Shown one piece after another: positions 1 to 7,243 of a stretch of 36,155 bases of DNA. The stretch covers positions 1-36,155 of the forward strand of contig CAKUHP010000016.1 in NCBI GenBank assembly GCA_934658705.1. Direction: 5' to 3'. Source of the stretch: an uncultured Collinsella sp. Lineage in GTDB: Bacteria > Actinomycetota > Coriobacteriia > Coriobacteriales > Coriobacteriaceae. Made by a program: the position numbers and the translations under genes. Numbering within the stretch: position 1 is the first letter of the stretch; each line of letters opens with the position of its first letter. Under the pieces are notes generated by a model. The model saw only the letters and a list, made by a program, of their open reading frames with translations. It searched no databases and was not told the DNA's origin.

Positions 1-462
1 CGCACGAAATACGGCTATCCTTCGGCAAGCGCTCGCTTGGCCATGCAGGCCGAATCGTCGCTATGGGGCCGTAAGCGTGTGGTGGGATCAAAGCTCAAGC
101 ACGATGGGACGCTCGGCTATATCAGCCGTGGCGCTGCCCGCCGAAGTGGACTCAACCCTGCCGGATGGCATCGCTATGTGCCCATTGCGGTGATTATCGC
201 GGTCGTTGTGATCGCGCTCGCGGCGCTCGGCTACGCCGGCGGTGGGGCCAACTTGGGCGCGATGTTTAAGTCGCCCGAACTCACCCGTGCGGGCACAGAA
301 GTTGTCGAGGGCGCTCAGGCCCAGACGGGCATAGCGCCTCAGCGGGGCATTGTCGCGGCGGCCGCCACCATCGCCGATGCCCAAAAGGATGAGGGCGAGC
401 AGGGCGGCGACGCCAAAACGACTCAGGCAAGCGAAGCCACGACAACTCAAACATCAAGATAA
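1..462 (+). CDS. C-terminal part of an unknown single-pass membrane protein
   Basis: The frame is open from the first base to the TAA at 460-462, so the gene begins upstream of the window. Possible internal starts (TTG at 37, ATG at 43) lack a convincing ribosome site, so I treat this as a 3' fragment. The visible 153 residues start with a basic, polar stretch (KRVVGSKLKHDG, then RGAARRSG). One clear membrane helix follows (VPIAVIIAVVVIALAALGYA). The tail is Ala/Gly-rich, then polar and Thr/Gln/Glu-rich, ending TTTQTSR. This looks like a membrane-anchored protein with a low-complexity tail. The basic residues before the helix favour a cytoplasmic N-side and an outside tail by the positive-inside rule. 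I do not recognise a family. No neighbour indicates its job. Confidence 0.6.
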   Translation, partial: RTKYGYPSASARLAMQAESSLWGRKRVVGSKLKHDGTLGYISRGAARRSGLNPAGWHRYVPIAVIIAVVVIALAALGYAGGGANLGAMFKSPELTRAGTEVVEGAQAQTGIAPQRGIVAAAATIADAQKDEGEQGGDAKTTQASEATTTQTSR

Positions 463-476
463 GTTGCGAGTAGGGC

Positions 477-501
477 AGCTAATTTGGGACGGGGCTATTT
501 T
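477..501 (-). repeat. 25-bp dispersed intergenic repeat, copy 1
   Basis: The 25 bases here are a perfect reverse complement of 18207-18231. The core read on the minus strand is AGCCCCGTCCCAAATTAGCT. Both copies lie in gene-free DNA, here just after the stop at 462. The rest of the gap 463-690 holds only two hairpins. Confidence 0.7.
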
Positions 502-582
502 AGCTACCCAAGACAGTGGCTCATTCGATGTCAGTCGCCAGCAGCGAGCGGGCCGCATTTGCGCCAAGGTGACGTGAAATGA

Positions 583-611
583 GAGGGCGCTGACCTTCTG
601 GTCGCGCCCTC
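583..611 (-). terminator. Hairpin, possible terminator
   Basis: GAGGGCGC (583-590) and GCGCCCTC (604-611) form a perfect 8-bp stem with a 13-nt loop. On the minus strand the stem is followed by TCATTTC, a weak T tract. On the plus strand it is followed by GAAATTG. It could end the nitroreductase transcript, or the partial gene on the plus strand with poor efficiency. Confidence 0.45.
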
Positions 612-661
612 GAAATTGAACGTCAGATTGGCGTGAATGCGGCCCGCGCAGCGTCAAGTGG

Positions 662-685
662 TCCGCCGTTCGGTAGAACGGCGGA
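662..685 (-). terminator. Hairpin just past the nitroreductase stop
   Basis: TCCGCCGTT (662-670) and AACGGCGGA (677-685) form a perfect 9-bp stem with a 6-nt loop. It begins 5 bases after the stop codon of the minus-strand nitroreductase gene. There is no clear T tract, so it may be a 3'-end stabilising hairpin rather than a full terminator. Confidence 0.5.
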
Positions 686-690
686 ACTTC

Positions 691-1212
691 CTACTTCACA
701 TACACCACGTTGTCGCGGCGGGGTTTGGCCTCGGGGAGCGTGTCCTCGGCATAGCCCAAGATGCAGTTGCCCACACCGCGCAGGCTGCCGTCGGCGGGCA
801 GACCCCACTTGCCCAGCAGCTCCAGTCCCTCGGGTGAGTCAAAGACCTCGTGCGCGCGGTGGATCCAGCACGAATCGACGCCCAGGGCATACGCTGCGTT
901 GAGCAGGTTGCCCATAGCGAGCGAGCCGTCTTCCAGATGCGTGGGTACGCTGCGGTCGACCAACACCACAACCACGGTCTTGGCTCCGTAGAACGGATCG
1001 CCCTCGCTACCCATAACTTGGGCGTTGAGCTGCGAGAGGCGCTCGACGGTCGCCGGGTCGGTAACGGCGACAAAGGTCACCGGCTGGCGCCCCATGCCGC
1101 TTGGTGCGTACTGACCGGCTTCGATGATTCGTGCGAGTTTTTCTGCCTCGACAGGGCGATCGCTGTATTTGCGGCAGCTGCGACGATGGATGAGCGCCTC
1201 GATGGTCTCCAT
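691..1212 (-). CDS. Nitroreductase family protein
   Basis: A 173-residue protein of the FMN-dependent nitroreductase family (PF00881). These proteins reduce nitro groups, quinones or flavins using NAD(P)H in the cytoplasm. The N-terminus METIEALIHRRSCRKYSDRPV carries the family's Arg-rich FMN-phosphate motif (RRSxRxY). Residues around AGQYAPSGMGRQP match the APSGxNxQP flavin-binding loop, with G-R where many members have N. The GSLAMGNLLNAAYALGVDSCWI segment is the usual central dimer helix. The start is ATG at 1212, because AAGGAGG (1217-1223 on the plus strand) sits 4 bases upstream. The frame stays open further upstream but has no ribosome site there. The length is on the short side for the family. 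It appears monocistronic, with hairpins after the stop. The substrate cannot be told from sequence. Confidence 0.9.
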   Translation of the reverse strand: METIEALIHRRSCRKYSDRPVEAEKLARIIEAGQYAPSGMGRQPVTFVAVTDPATVERLSQLNAQVMGSEGDPFYGAKTVVVVLVDRSVPTHLEDGSLAMGNLLNAAYALGVDSCWIHRAHEVFDSPEGLELLGKWGLPADGSLRGVGNCILGYAEDTLPEAKPRRDNVVYVK

Positions 1213-1505
1213 GGGTCCTCCTTGCTTTGGATTTAGGATGCCCCGCTTGTACCCGCTGCGCCAAAACCGTAATCGCGCCGGGATTGCGGAATAACGCTCT
1301 TTGCCAATCGGAAAAGTTGGTTTGCATAAAACAGAAGCCAGAATGTGACAAACCGGTGGGATGGTTAAACGTTTTATCCCGTCTACCCTGCGGTTTTTTA
1401 CCACTTGCCTAAATGATGCACGCATAAGCTCTGATAAAGGTTTTACTAAAGGAGTACCAACGTTTATCAACGCGCCATGGTGGCGCCGGGCCAGGAGGTA
1501 ACATC

Positions 1506-1796
1506 ATGTTCCAGGCTGGAGATGTCGTCGAGACCGACTTCGAAGGATTTCTGAAGCTGCTGCGTTCCAAGACGCGCGCTTTCGTGACGATTAACGATCA
1601 CGAGTACTACATCACGCACACCGATGGCTATTGGCGTGTTCAGGATTGCGAGGCCCTCAACGATAAGGGCCACTTTACTGACTGCTCCGAGCTGGTCAAC
1701 ACGGTCTGCGAGGTCGTCGAGCTGCCTTGGATCTGCGGTAAGAGCCTGCACGACAGCTTCTCGGGCGCTACGGTCTACGAGGCCGTCGCTGCTTAA
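1506..1796 (+). CDS. Small uncharacterised acidic protein (96 aa)
   Basis: The ORF starts with ATG at 1506 after CCAGGAGGT at 1491-1499 (spacing about 6), a very strong ribosome site. It ends before an excellent terminator. A small hairpin (GCGCCA/TGGCGC, 1472-1486) lies just before the ribosome site and could affect translation. The protein is rich in Asp/Glu and aromatic residues, has five Cys (DCEAL, DCSEL, TVCEV, WICGK) and no membrane segment. The stretch FVTINDHEYYITHTDGYWRVQDC suggests a small beta-rich cytoplasmic fold. I recognise no family. Strong translation signals and its own terminator argue that it is a real, well-expressed single gene. Confidence 0.8.
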   Translation: MFQAGDVVETDFEGFLKLLRSKTRAFVTINDHEYYITHTDGYWRVQDCEALNDKGHFTDCSELVNTVCEVVELPWICGKSLHDSFSGATVYEAVAA

Positions 1797-1821
1797 CGGC
1801 CAGCAATCGATATTCTCTCGC

Positions 1822-1858
1822 GACCGCCGGCGCTGCCCCCGCGCCGGCGGTCTTTTTT
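1822..1858 (+). terminator. Rho-independent terminator
   Basis: GACCGCCGGCGC (1822-1833) pairs perfectly with GCGCCGGCGGTC (1841-1852) across a 7-nt loop. TTTTTT (1853-1858) follows at once. It ends the transcript of the small protein at 1506-1796. Confidence 0.95.
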
Positions 1859-1899
1859 GTCGATATGTTGTATAGGTCGCACTCCTTGCGCAACCGCTC

Positions 1900-1928
1900 T
1901 TGACGATAGTCAAAACTCGGACTAACCT
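1900..1928 (+). promoter_or_regulatory. Promoter of the marR-ABC operon
   Basis: TTGACG (1900-1905), then 17 bases, then TAACCT (1923-1928) give a sigma-A-like promoter about 35 bases before the regulator start. The first 18-bp operator-like dyad (1907-1924) fills the spacer. A repressor bound there would block RNA polymerase. Confidence 0.55.
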
Positions 1929-1957
1929 GAAACCCTAATTAGTCAAAACTCGGACTA
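1907..1957 (+). promoter_or_regulatory. Two tandem 18-bp dyad operators
   Basis: TAGTCAAAACTCGGACTA occurs twice without change, at 1907-1924 and 1940-1957, 33 bases apart start to start (about three helical turns). Each copy is a dyad, with TAGTC matched by GACTA at the other end. Known MarR-family operators are short imperfect palindromes in their own promoters. The best reading is an autoregulatory operator pair for the adjacent MarR-like gene. Copy 1 lies between the -35 and -10, and copy 2 ends 5 bases before the ATG at 1962. Confidence 0.7.
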
Positions 1958-1961
1958 TCGA

Positions 1962-2474
1962 ATGGTGGGAGAGATGAACAATGCAGTTAGCCCGGTCGAT
2001 TTCGACCGGATGCTCAACGGGCTTGACCGCATCTATTCGGAGTTCGCGCGCACCTGCGGCCTTTCGGATTGCGCCTACTGGATGCTCGTCGACACCAGCG
2101 CGGCGGGCGGCAGCGTTGCCGTGAGTCGGTTGACGAGCGAATGGTTCTACAGCAAGCAGACCATCAACTCGGCAATTAAGACTCTGGCAGCGCGTGGGCT
2201 TGCGACGCTGGAGTTCGCCGAAGGCAGCCGTAAGAACAAGGTTGTTTGCCTGACCGAAGAAGGCAGGCGGTTTGCCGAGCGCTATGCACTGCCGGCGCAA
2301 AAGGCCGAGCGGCAGGCGTTTGAGGCGCTCGAGTCATGGGAGCAGCGCGAGATTATGCGCTTGGTCGGTAAGTTCTCCCATGTCCTCAACGAGGAGTGCG
2401 AGGCATTTAAGCAGCAGATGGCCGCGGAGTCCGAGGCGAACGATAAGTGCGAGGGGGAGACATGCGACTCTTAA
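1962..2474 (+). CDS. MarR-family transcriptional regulator
   Basis: A protein of up to 170 residues with the winged-helix pattern of the MarR family. Helices around DRMLNGLDRIYSEFARTCGLSD lead to a DNA-binding core near SRLTSEWFYSKQTINSAIKTLAARGLA and a wing near FAEGSRKNKVVCLTEEGRRFAE. The C-terminal helices (QAFEALESWEQREIMRLVGKF) fit the usual dimerisation region. ATG at 1962 gives 170 aa. A second in-frame ATG at 1974, with GGGAG just before it, may be the real start. The stop overlaps the next gene by 13 bases, so the exporter is probably translationally coupled and controlled by this repressor through the upstream dyads. The family often senses small toxic molecules. The ligand here is unknown. 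Confidence 0.88.
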   Translation: MVGEMNNAVSPVDFDRMLNGLDRIYSEFARTCGLSDCAYWMLVDTSAAGGSVAVSRLTSEWFYSKQTINSAIKTLAARGLATLEFAEGSRKNKVVCLTEEGRRFAERYALPAQKAERQAFEALESWEQREIMRLVGKFSHVLNEECEAFKQQMAAESEANDKCEGETCDS

Positions 2475-4198
2475 TGAGGTTTATGAAGCCGTATCGCAGA
2501 CTGATTGCGGTGACGCTGCTGGTGCTGCTGATAGACAACGTTGGCACGCTGCTGGTGCCCACGATGTTGGCGAACATGGTCAACACGGGCATTACGACGG
2601 GCGATATCGACTACATCCTGCGCAACGGCCTGTACATGCTTATCGCGACCGGCATGGCCAGCGGCGGCGCGGTGCTGGGCTGCTATCTTTCGGCCCGCCT
2701 GGCGGCCAACGTCGCTTGCGACATCCGCAACGCTGTCTACGACAAGTCGCTCGAGCTGTCTGCCAGCGATTTTGAGCAGTTTGGCACGGGTTCGATGATC
2801 ACGCGCTCGCTCAACGACATCAACGTGATCCAGCAGGCGATTCTGCAGACGATTCAGCTGGTGCTGCCCGTGCCGTTTTTGGCTGTGGCGGGCATCATCT
2901 TTGCCTGGTTTATCGATCCCGCCATGGGTACGCTGCTGGGCGTGGTCGTCGCGATCGTGCTGGTGGCGGCAGTCTTTACCGTTGCCAACGCCGCGCCGAT
3001 CTTTATGCGCCTACAGAGCTTTATCGACCGCATGAACGTGGTGTTGCGCGAGAACATCGTGGGCGTGCGCGTCATCCGTGCGTTTAACAAGGAGCGCCAC
3101 GAGGAGCAGCGCCTGGACGAGGTGTTTAGCGACTATGCGGCCAACGCCATCAAGGTTAACCACCTGTTTGTGGGCCTCGATAGCTCCAGCTTCTTTTTGA
3201 TGAACATCGCCGAGGTGGCGGTGTTGTGGGTGGGCGGCAACCGCGTGGGCGTCCATGCCATGCAGATCGGCAGCATCTCGGCCGTGCTGGAGTACGCAAT
3301 CCTGATCCTGTTCTTTGTGATGATGGCGCAGATGGTGGTGCTGACGCTCCCACGCGCCGCGGCGTGTCTCAACCGCGCGCAACAGGTGCTCGAGATTGAG
3401 CCGAGCATCGTGGACGGCGAGCGTACGCTGGGCGACGGGGTGCCTGAGTCTGTTGACGGTGCCGACGCGGTGGCCGTGTTCGACCACATGTCGTTCCGTT
3501 TTGACGATGCCGACGAGGACACCCTGTGCGACCTGAGCTTTGCCTGCCGCCGCGGCCAGACCACGGCAATCGTGGGCTCGACGGGCTCGGGCAAGTCGAC
3601 AGTGGCCAAGCTCTTGCTCCGCTTCCACGATGCCACGAAGGGTGCCATTCGCCTGAACGGCGTCGATTTGCGCGAGCTTTCGCAAGGCGACATCCGCGGT
3701 CGCATAGCCTACGTGCCGCAGAAGGCATGGCTGTTCTCGGGCACCGTGGCGAGCAACCTGCGCTTTGGCAACGAGGGTGCAACTGAGGCCGACATGCTCC
3801 ATGCACTGGAGGTCGCCCAGAGCACCTTTGTGCTCGACCAACCTCAGGGGCTCGACACGCCGGTGGCCCAGGGCGGCACGAACTTCTCGGGCGGTCAGCG
3901 CCAGCGCCTGGCGATTGCTCGCGCGCTCATGAAGCGCGCCGACCTGTATATCTTCGACGACAGTTTTTCGGCCCTGGACTTTAAGACCGATGCTGCCCTG
4001 CGCCACGCGCTGCAGGACGAGACGCGCGATGCTGCGGTGCTCATCATCGCGCAGCGTATCTCGACGATTTTGCATGCCGATCAGATCGTGGTGCTCAAAG
4101 ACGGCGAGGTCGTGGGCCTGGGCACGCACGACGAGCTGATGGAAACCTGCGAGGTGTACCGCGCTATCGCGGAATCGCAGATGAAGGGAGGTGAGTAG
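2462..4198 (+). CDS. ABC exporter half-transporter, degenerate ATPase subunit
   Basis: A 578-residue type IV ABC exporter subunit: six membrane helices in residues 1-310, then a nucleotide-binding domain. Walker A is GSTGSGKST (372-380), the Q-loop region is YVPQKAWLFSG, and the signature is FSGGQ. Two ATPase residues are changed. After the Walker B Asp499 comes Asp500 instead of the catalytic Glu, and the H-loop His is Gln531 (IIAQRIST). In heterodimeric exporters such as TM287/288 or BmrCD, one subunit carries such a degenerate site while giving its intact signature to the partner's working site. The start is ATG at 2462 after GAGGGGGAG, inside the end of the marR gene. The partner starts 1 base after this stop. 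It probably exports a drug, lipid or peptide. The substrate is unknown. Confidence 0.93.
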   Translation: MRLLMRFMKPYRRLIAVTLLVLLIDNVGTLLVPTMLANMVNTGITTGDIDYILRNGLYMLIATGMASGGAVLGCYLSARLAANVACDIRNAVYDKSLELSASDFEQFGTGSMITRSLNDINVIQQAILQTIQLVLPVPFLAVAGIIFAWFIDPAMGTLLGVVVAIVLVAAVFTVANAAPIFMRLQSFIDRMNVVLRENIVGVRVIRAFNKERHEEQRLDEVFSDYAANAIKVNHLFVGLDSSSFFLMNIAEVAVLWVGGNRVGVHAMQIGSISAVLEYAILILFFVMMAQMVVLTLPRAAACLNRAQQVLEIEPSIVDGERTLGDGVPESVDGADAVAVFDHMSFRFDDADEDTLCDLSFACRRGQTTAIVGSTGSGKSTVAKLLLRFHDATKGAIRLNGVDLRELSQGDIRGRIAYVPQKAWLFSGTVASNLRFGNEGATEADMLHALEVAQSTFVLDQPQGLDTPVAQGGTNFSGGQRQRLAIARALMKRADLYIFDDSFSALDFKTDAALRHALQDETRDAAVLIIAQRISTILHADQIVVLKDGEVVGLGTHDELMETCEVYRAIAESQMKGGE

Positions 4199-4199
4199 C

Positions 4200-6203
4200 A
4201 TGACCGAGGAGTTCAAGAAGCAAGGCGTCGTTGATGGCGCCGCGGTTGCAGCGACAGCCGAGGAGACGGCCACGACGTCCGACCTGGACGCCGCGGCCAA
4301 GGCGGCGGCTGAGCGTGAGGCTCGCCGCCAGGCGCTCTACGAGGAAAACGAGCGCGCCGAGGACGAGCGCGCCCGCGCCGAGGCAGAGCGCATGCGCGAT
4401 GTGGACGACGAGGACGAGGACGAGACGCCCCGCGACACCTGGGCGACGGTGCGCCGCCTGTGGAGCGAAGCCGCCGGCGACCACTGGCGTTTCTATATCG
4501 TGTTCGCAAGCATCGTGTTCTACGTCATCTTTAACACCGCGGCGCCGGCTTACAGTGCCCGCGTGATCGACGAGCTGTGGGGGCACATGAAACTGGCGTT
4601 TGCCAACAACACCACCTTCAGCATCACTTGGGAAAACTGCGGCAGGACCATCTTCATCTACTTTATGATCTGGACGGCCGCTGCCTCGTTCTATGCGCTC
4701 CAGAGCTTTTTGATGTCGAGCGTTGCCGAGCGCCTCAACCTGCGCCTGCGTAACCGCATCGCACAAAAGCTCAATCGTCTGCCGCTCGCCTACTTTGACG
4801 CGCATCGCCCCGGCGAGGTGGTCAGCCGTGCGACCAACGACCTGGACAAGATGTCCGAGAGCATGCAGCGCGGCCTGCTGCAGCTGCTCGTATCGATCGG
4901 CACGGTTGTGGGCGCCGTGAGCGTGATGTTCGTGTTCAGCGTGCAGCTCACGCTCGTCTTTTTGTTCTTTACGGCGTTGTCGCTGCTGGTGACGAAGGTC
5001 GTGTCGCGCCGCACGCACGATGTGACGGGCGAGCGCCAGGAGTGGGTGTCCAAGATTACGAGCGCGGTCGAGGAAGGCTACTCGGGCCGTCTGGTGATTC
5101 GCGCGTTTAACCGCGAGCGCCAGAGCTCCGCTGAGGTGCACGAGGCCTCAAAGGAGCTGGCGCGCGTGAGCACCAAGGCCGACTTTATGATCAATGCCGT
5201 CGGACCCGCGGTACGCTTTATCGGCCGTTTGGCGCAAATCGTGATTGCGCTCGTGGGCTGCAGCATGTTGGTCGCCGGCCACATGACTGTCGGCGTGTTC
5301 CAAGCGTTCTTCCAGTTTATCTACGAAGCGTCCGAGCCCATGACGCAGCTGTCGTTTACCTTTAACTCGCTGCAGAGTGCGTTGGCGAGCGCGGAGCGTG
5401 TGTTCGATCTGCTCGACGAGCCCGAGATGGAAGCCGACCCGCTGCCGGCCGATGCCGCCAAGCTGCCGGGCAAGGTGGAGGGCCGTGTCTCCTTTGAGCA
5501 TGTACGCTTTGGCTATGCGCCCGACAAGCCGCTCATGCGCGACGTGTCGTTTACCGCTGAGCCGGGCCAGAAGATCGCGGTGGTGGGAACCACGGGCGCG
5601 GGCAAGACCACGCTCATCAACCTGCTCATGCGCTTCTACGAGATCGACGGCGGACGCATTACCCTCGACGGCGTGGACACGAGCCGCATGGACCGAGGTG
5701 AGCTGCGCCAGCAGTTTGGCATGGTGTTGCAGGACGCCTGGCTGTTCGATGGCACCATCGCCGAGAACATCGCCTACGGCTGCCCCGAGGCGACGCGCGA
5801 TGAGATTGTGGCGGCCGCACGCGCCGCACAGGTCGACTTCTTTGTGCGCACCATGCCGCAGGGCTACGACACGCGCGTGGTCAACGATGCCGAGAGCATC
5901 AGCCAGGGCCAGCGCCAACTGCTGACCATTGCGCGCGTGCTGCTCAACAACCCGGCGATTCTCATCCTGGATGAGGCGACGTCGAGTGTGGACACGCGCA
6001 CCGAGCTTGCCATCGGCCGCGCCATGGACGCGCTCATGCGCGGGCGCACGAGCTTTGTGATCGCGCATCGCCTGTCGACGATCGTGGATGCCGACCTGAT
6101 CCTGGTCATGGACCACGGCAACATCATCGAGCAAGGCACGCACCAGGAGCTGCTGGCTGCCGAGGGGGCCTACGCCGATCTCTACCTGAGCCAGTTCGCA
6201 TAA
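4200..6203 (+). CDS. ABC exporter half-transporter, canonical ATPase subunit
   Basis: A 667-residue partner of the preceding subunit. An unusual N-terminal extension of about 80 residues comes first. It is rich in Ala, Glu, Arg and Asp, probably a charged cytoplasmic helix, and includes the acidic run DVDDEDEDE. Six membrane helices follow, then an ATPase domain with Walker A GTTGAGKTT, Walker B ILILDEATSSVD (Asp591, catalytic Glu592) and H-loop His623 (IAHRLST). Its signature is ISQGQ rather than SGGQ, as expected for the half that completes the non-hydrolysing site. The start is ATG at 4200 after AAGGGAGGTG (4184-4193). A GTG at 4191 is in frame but lies within the ribosome site. The two products form one heterodimer under the MarR-like regulator. 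A terminator follows at 6242-6278. Confidence 0.93.
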   Translation: MTEEFKKQGVVDGAAVAATAEETATTSDLDAAAKAAAEREARRQALYEENERAEDERARAEAERMRDVDDEDEDETPRDTWATVRRLWSEAAGDHWRFYIVFASIVFYVIFNTAAPAYSARVIDELWGHMKLAFANNTTFSITWENCGRTIFIYFMIWTAAASFYALQSFLMSSVAERLNLRLRNRIAQKLNRLPLAYFDAHRPGEVVSRATNDLDKMSESMQRGLLQLLVSIGTVVGAVSVMFVFSVQLTLVFLFFTALSLLVTKVVSRRTHDVTGERQEWVSKITSAVEEGYSGRLVIRAFNRERQSSAEVHEASKELARVSTKADFMINAVGPAVRFIGRLAQIVIALVGCSMLVAGHMTVGVFQAFFQFIYEASEPMTQLSFTFNSLQSALASAERVFDLLDEPEMEADPLPADAAKLPGKVEGRVSFEHVRFGYAPDKPLMRDVSFTAEPGQKIAVVGTTGAGKTTLINLLMRFYEIDGGRITLDGVDTSRMDRGELRQQFGMVLQDAWLFDGTIAENIAYGCPEATRDEIVAAARAAQVDFFVRTMPQGYDTRVVNDAESISQGQRQLLTIARVLLNNPAILILDEATSSVDTRTELAIGRAMDALMRGRTSFVIAHRLSTIVDADLILVMDHGNIIEQGTHQELLAAEGAYADLYLSQFA

Positions 6204-6204
6204 G

Positions 6205-6232
6205 GTGACAAAGGGACAGTCCCACATGTCAC
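6205..6232. repeat. Nested palindrome GTGACA..GGGACAGTCCC..TGTCAC
   Basis: GTGACA (6205-6210) pairs with TGTCAC (6227-6232). Inside it GGGAC (6213-6217) pairs with GTCCC (6219-6223) around one base. The short, perfectly nested form suggests a dispersed palindromic repeat element. It starts 2 bases after the exporter stop codon. Confidence 0.55.
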
Positions 6233-6241
6233 ATCGAAAAG

Positions 6242-6278
6242 AAGGCGCGCCGGGGACGGATTTCCCGGCGCGCCTTTT
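6242..6278. terminator. Bidirectional rho-independent terminator
   Basis: GGCGCGCCGGG (6244-6254) pairs with CCCGGCGCGCC (6264-6274). The stem is flanked by AA on the left and TTTT on the right. The minus-strand product is also followed by TTCTTTTC. It lies between the convergent exporter and cysE genes and can serve both. Confidence 0.92.
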
Positions 6279-6314
6279 GTGTTGACGTTTATGCTGTGGC
6301 GGTTGCCTGCGGTC

Positions 6315-7019
6315 CTAGCGCTCGTCCACGAGCTTGGCGACGAGTGCCTTGAGCTCGGCCACTTCTTGCTCGAGCTCCTTGACGCGGCGGGCGTTCTCGG
6401 TGATGCCCTGGCGGTTGAGCGCGCTCTGCTCGGCGGCATCGTCGGGCATGTACTCGCGATGCTGCTTGGCGTCGAAGCTTTCCTCAAACACGCGGCAACC
6501 ATTGCGCTTGATGATGCGCCCGGGCACGCCCACGACGGTGCAGTTGTCGGGCACGTCTTTGACGACGACCGAGTTGCCGCCGATCTTGACGTTGTTGCCG
6601 ATGCGGATGTTGCCGAGCACCTTGGCGCCCGTGCCCACGGTGACGTTGTTACCCAGGGTAGGGTGGCGCTTGCCGGTCTCGTTACCGGTGCCGCCGAGCG
6701 TGACGCCCTGATAGAGCACGCAGTTGTCGCCCACAATGGTGGTCTCGCCGATGACGACGCCCATGGCGTGGTCGATAAAGAAGTGCTTGCCGATCTGCGC
6801 GGCGGGATGAATCTCGACGCCGGTGATGTGGCGGGTGATCTGCGAGAGCACGCGGGCGAGCGAGCGATGGCCATGCTCCCAGAGCCAGTGCTCGGGCACG
6901 TGATTCCACTTGGCGTGCAGGCCGGGGTAGGACAGGAAGATGACCAGGGCATTTTGCGCCGCGGGGTCCTGCGCCTGGACGGTCTTGATGTCCTCGCGAA
7001 TGGTTTTGATAAAGCTCAC
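6315..7019 (-). CDS. cysE: Serine O-acetyltransferase
   Basis: A 234-residue cytoplasmic enzyme that makes O-acetylserine from serine and acetyl-CoA, the first step of cysteine synthesis. The N-terminal helical part is followed by left-handed beta-helix hexapeptide repeats ([21 protein letters not shown], then [19 protein letters not shown]). The DHAxG motif holds the family's catalytic His, and [12 protein letters not shown] is the conserved acetyl-CoA/serine loop. An extra C-terminal tail of about 50 residues ends in a leucine-heptad coiled coil ([18 protein letters not shown]). That is unusual, because typical CysE tails are flexible and end in Ile for binding to cysteine synthase. GTG at 7019 is chosen because GGGGAGGG lies 6 bases upstream. 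The longer frame to 7094 lacks a ribosome site. A palindrome at 7065-7077 overlaps the probable -10. Confidence 0.93.
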   Translation of the reverse strand: MSFIKTIREDIKTVQAQDPAAQNALVIFLSYPGLHAKWNHVPEHWLWEHGHRSLARVLSQITRHITGVEIHPAAQIGKHFFIDHAMGVVIGETTIVGDNCVLYQGVTLGGTGNETGKRHPTLGNNVTVGTGAKVLGNIRIGNNVKIGGNSVVVKDVPDNCTVVGVPGRIIKRNGCRVFEESFDAKQHREYMPDDAAEQSALNRQGITENARRVKELEQEVAELKALVAKLVDER

Positions 7020-7060
7020 CGGCCGCCCTCCCCTAGCGCCGCGACAATGCAATTCAATAA

Positions 7061-7077
7061 AGTATAGCGATTCGCTA
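7061..7077 (-). promoter_or_regulatory. cysE -10 box with overlapping palindrome
   Basis: On the minus strand TATACT (7066-7061) is a good -10, about 40 bases before the cysE GTG. The 13-bp palindrome TAGCGATTCGCTA (7065-7077) abuts it on the upstream side, where a repressor would block the promoter. No convincing -35 is visible. The regulator is unknown. Confidence 0.45.
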
Positions 7078-7111
7078 GGGATTAGGAAGGGCAATCTTGT
7101 CCAGCTTTACG

Positions 7112-7123
7112 TGACAGGTGTCA
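7112..7123. promoter_or_regulatory. 12-bp dyad between cysE and the DedA gene
   Basis: TGACAGGTGTCA has matching 5-bp arms (TGACA/TGTCA). It lies in the divergent intergenic region, about 120 bases before the DedA start. It may be an operator for either gene. A TATACT at 7192-7197 may be the DedA -10, but no -35 is clear. Confidence 0.35.
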
Positions 7124-7243
7124 GTTATGCAAACTTGCTGGGAATGAAGTCGCACTTTTGTGGGATTACGCCCGCGTCCGCGCCATAACCGTATACTGGT
7201 CAACTTGGACGTATCCGCGCCCACAACTGAGAGGTTTTACTTC

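Noticed and set aside
1477..1530. Short leader ORF overlapping the start of the 96-residue protein
   Set aside because: The ATG at 1477 lies within a hairpin, gives only a few codons before a stop and has no ribosome site at a suitable distance.
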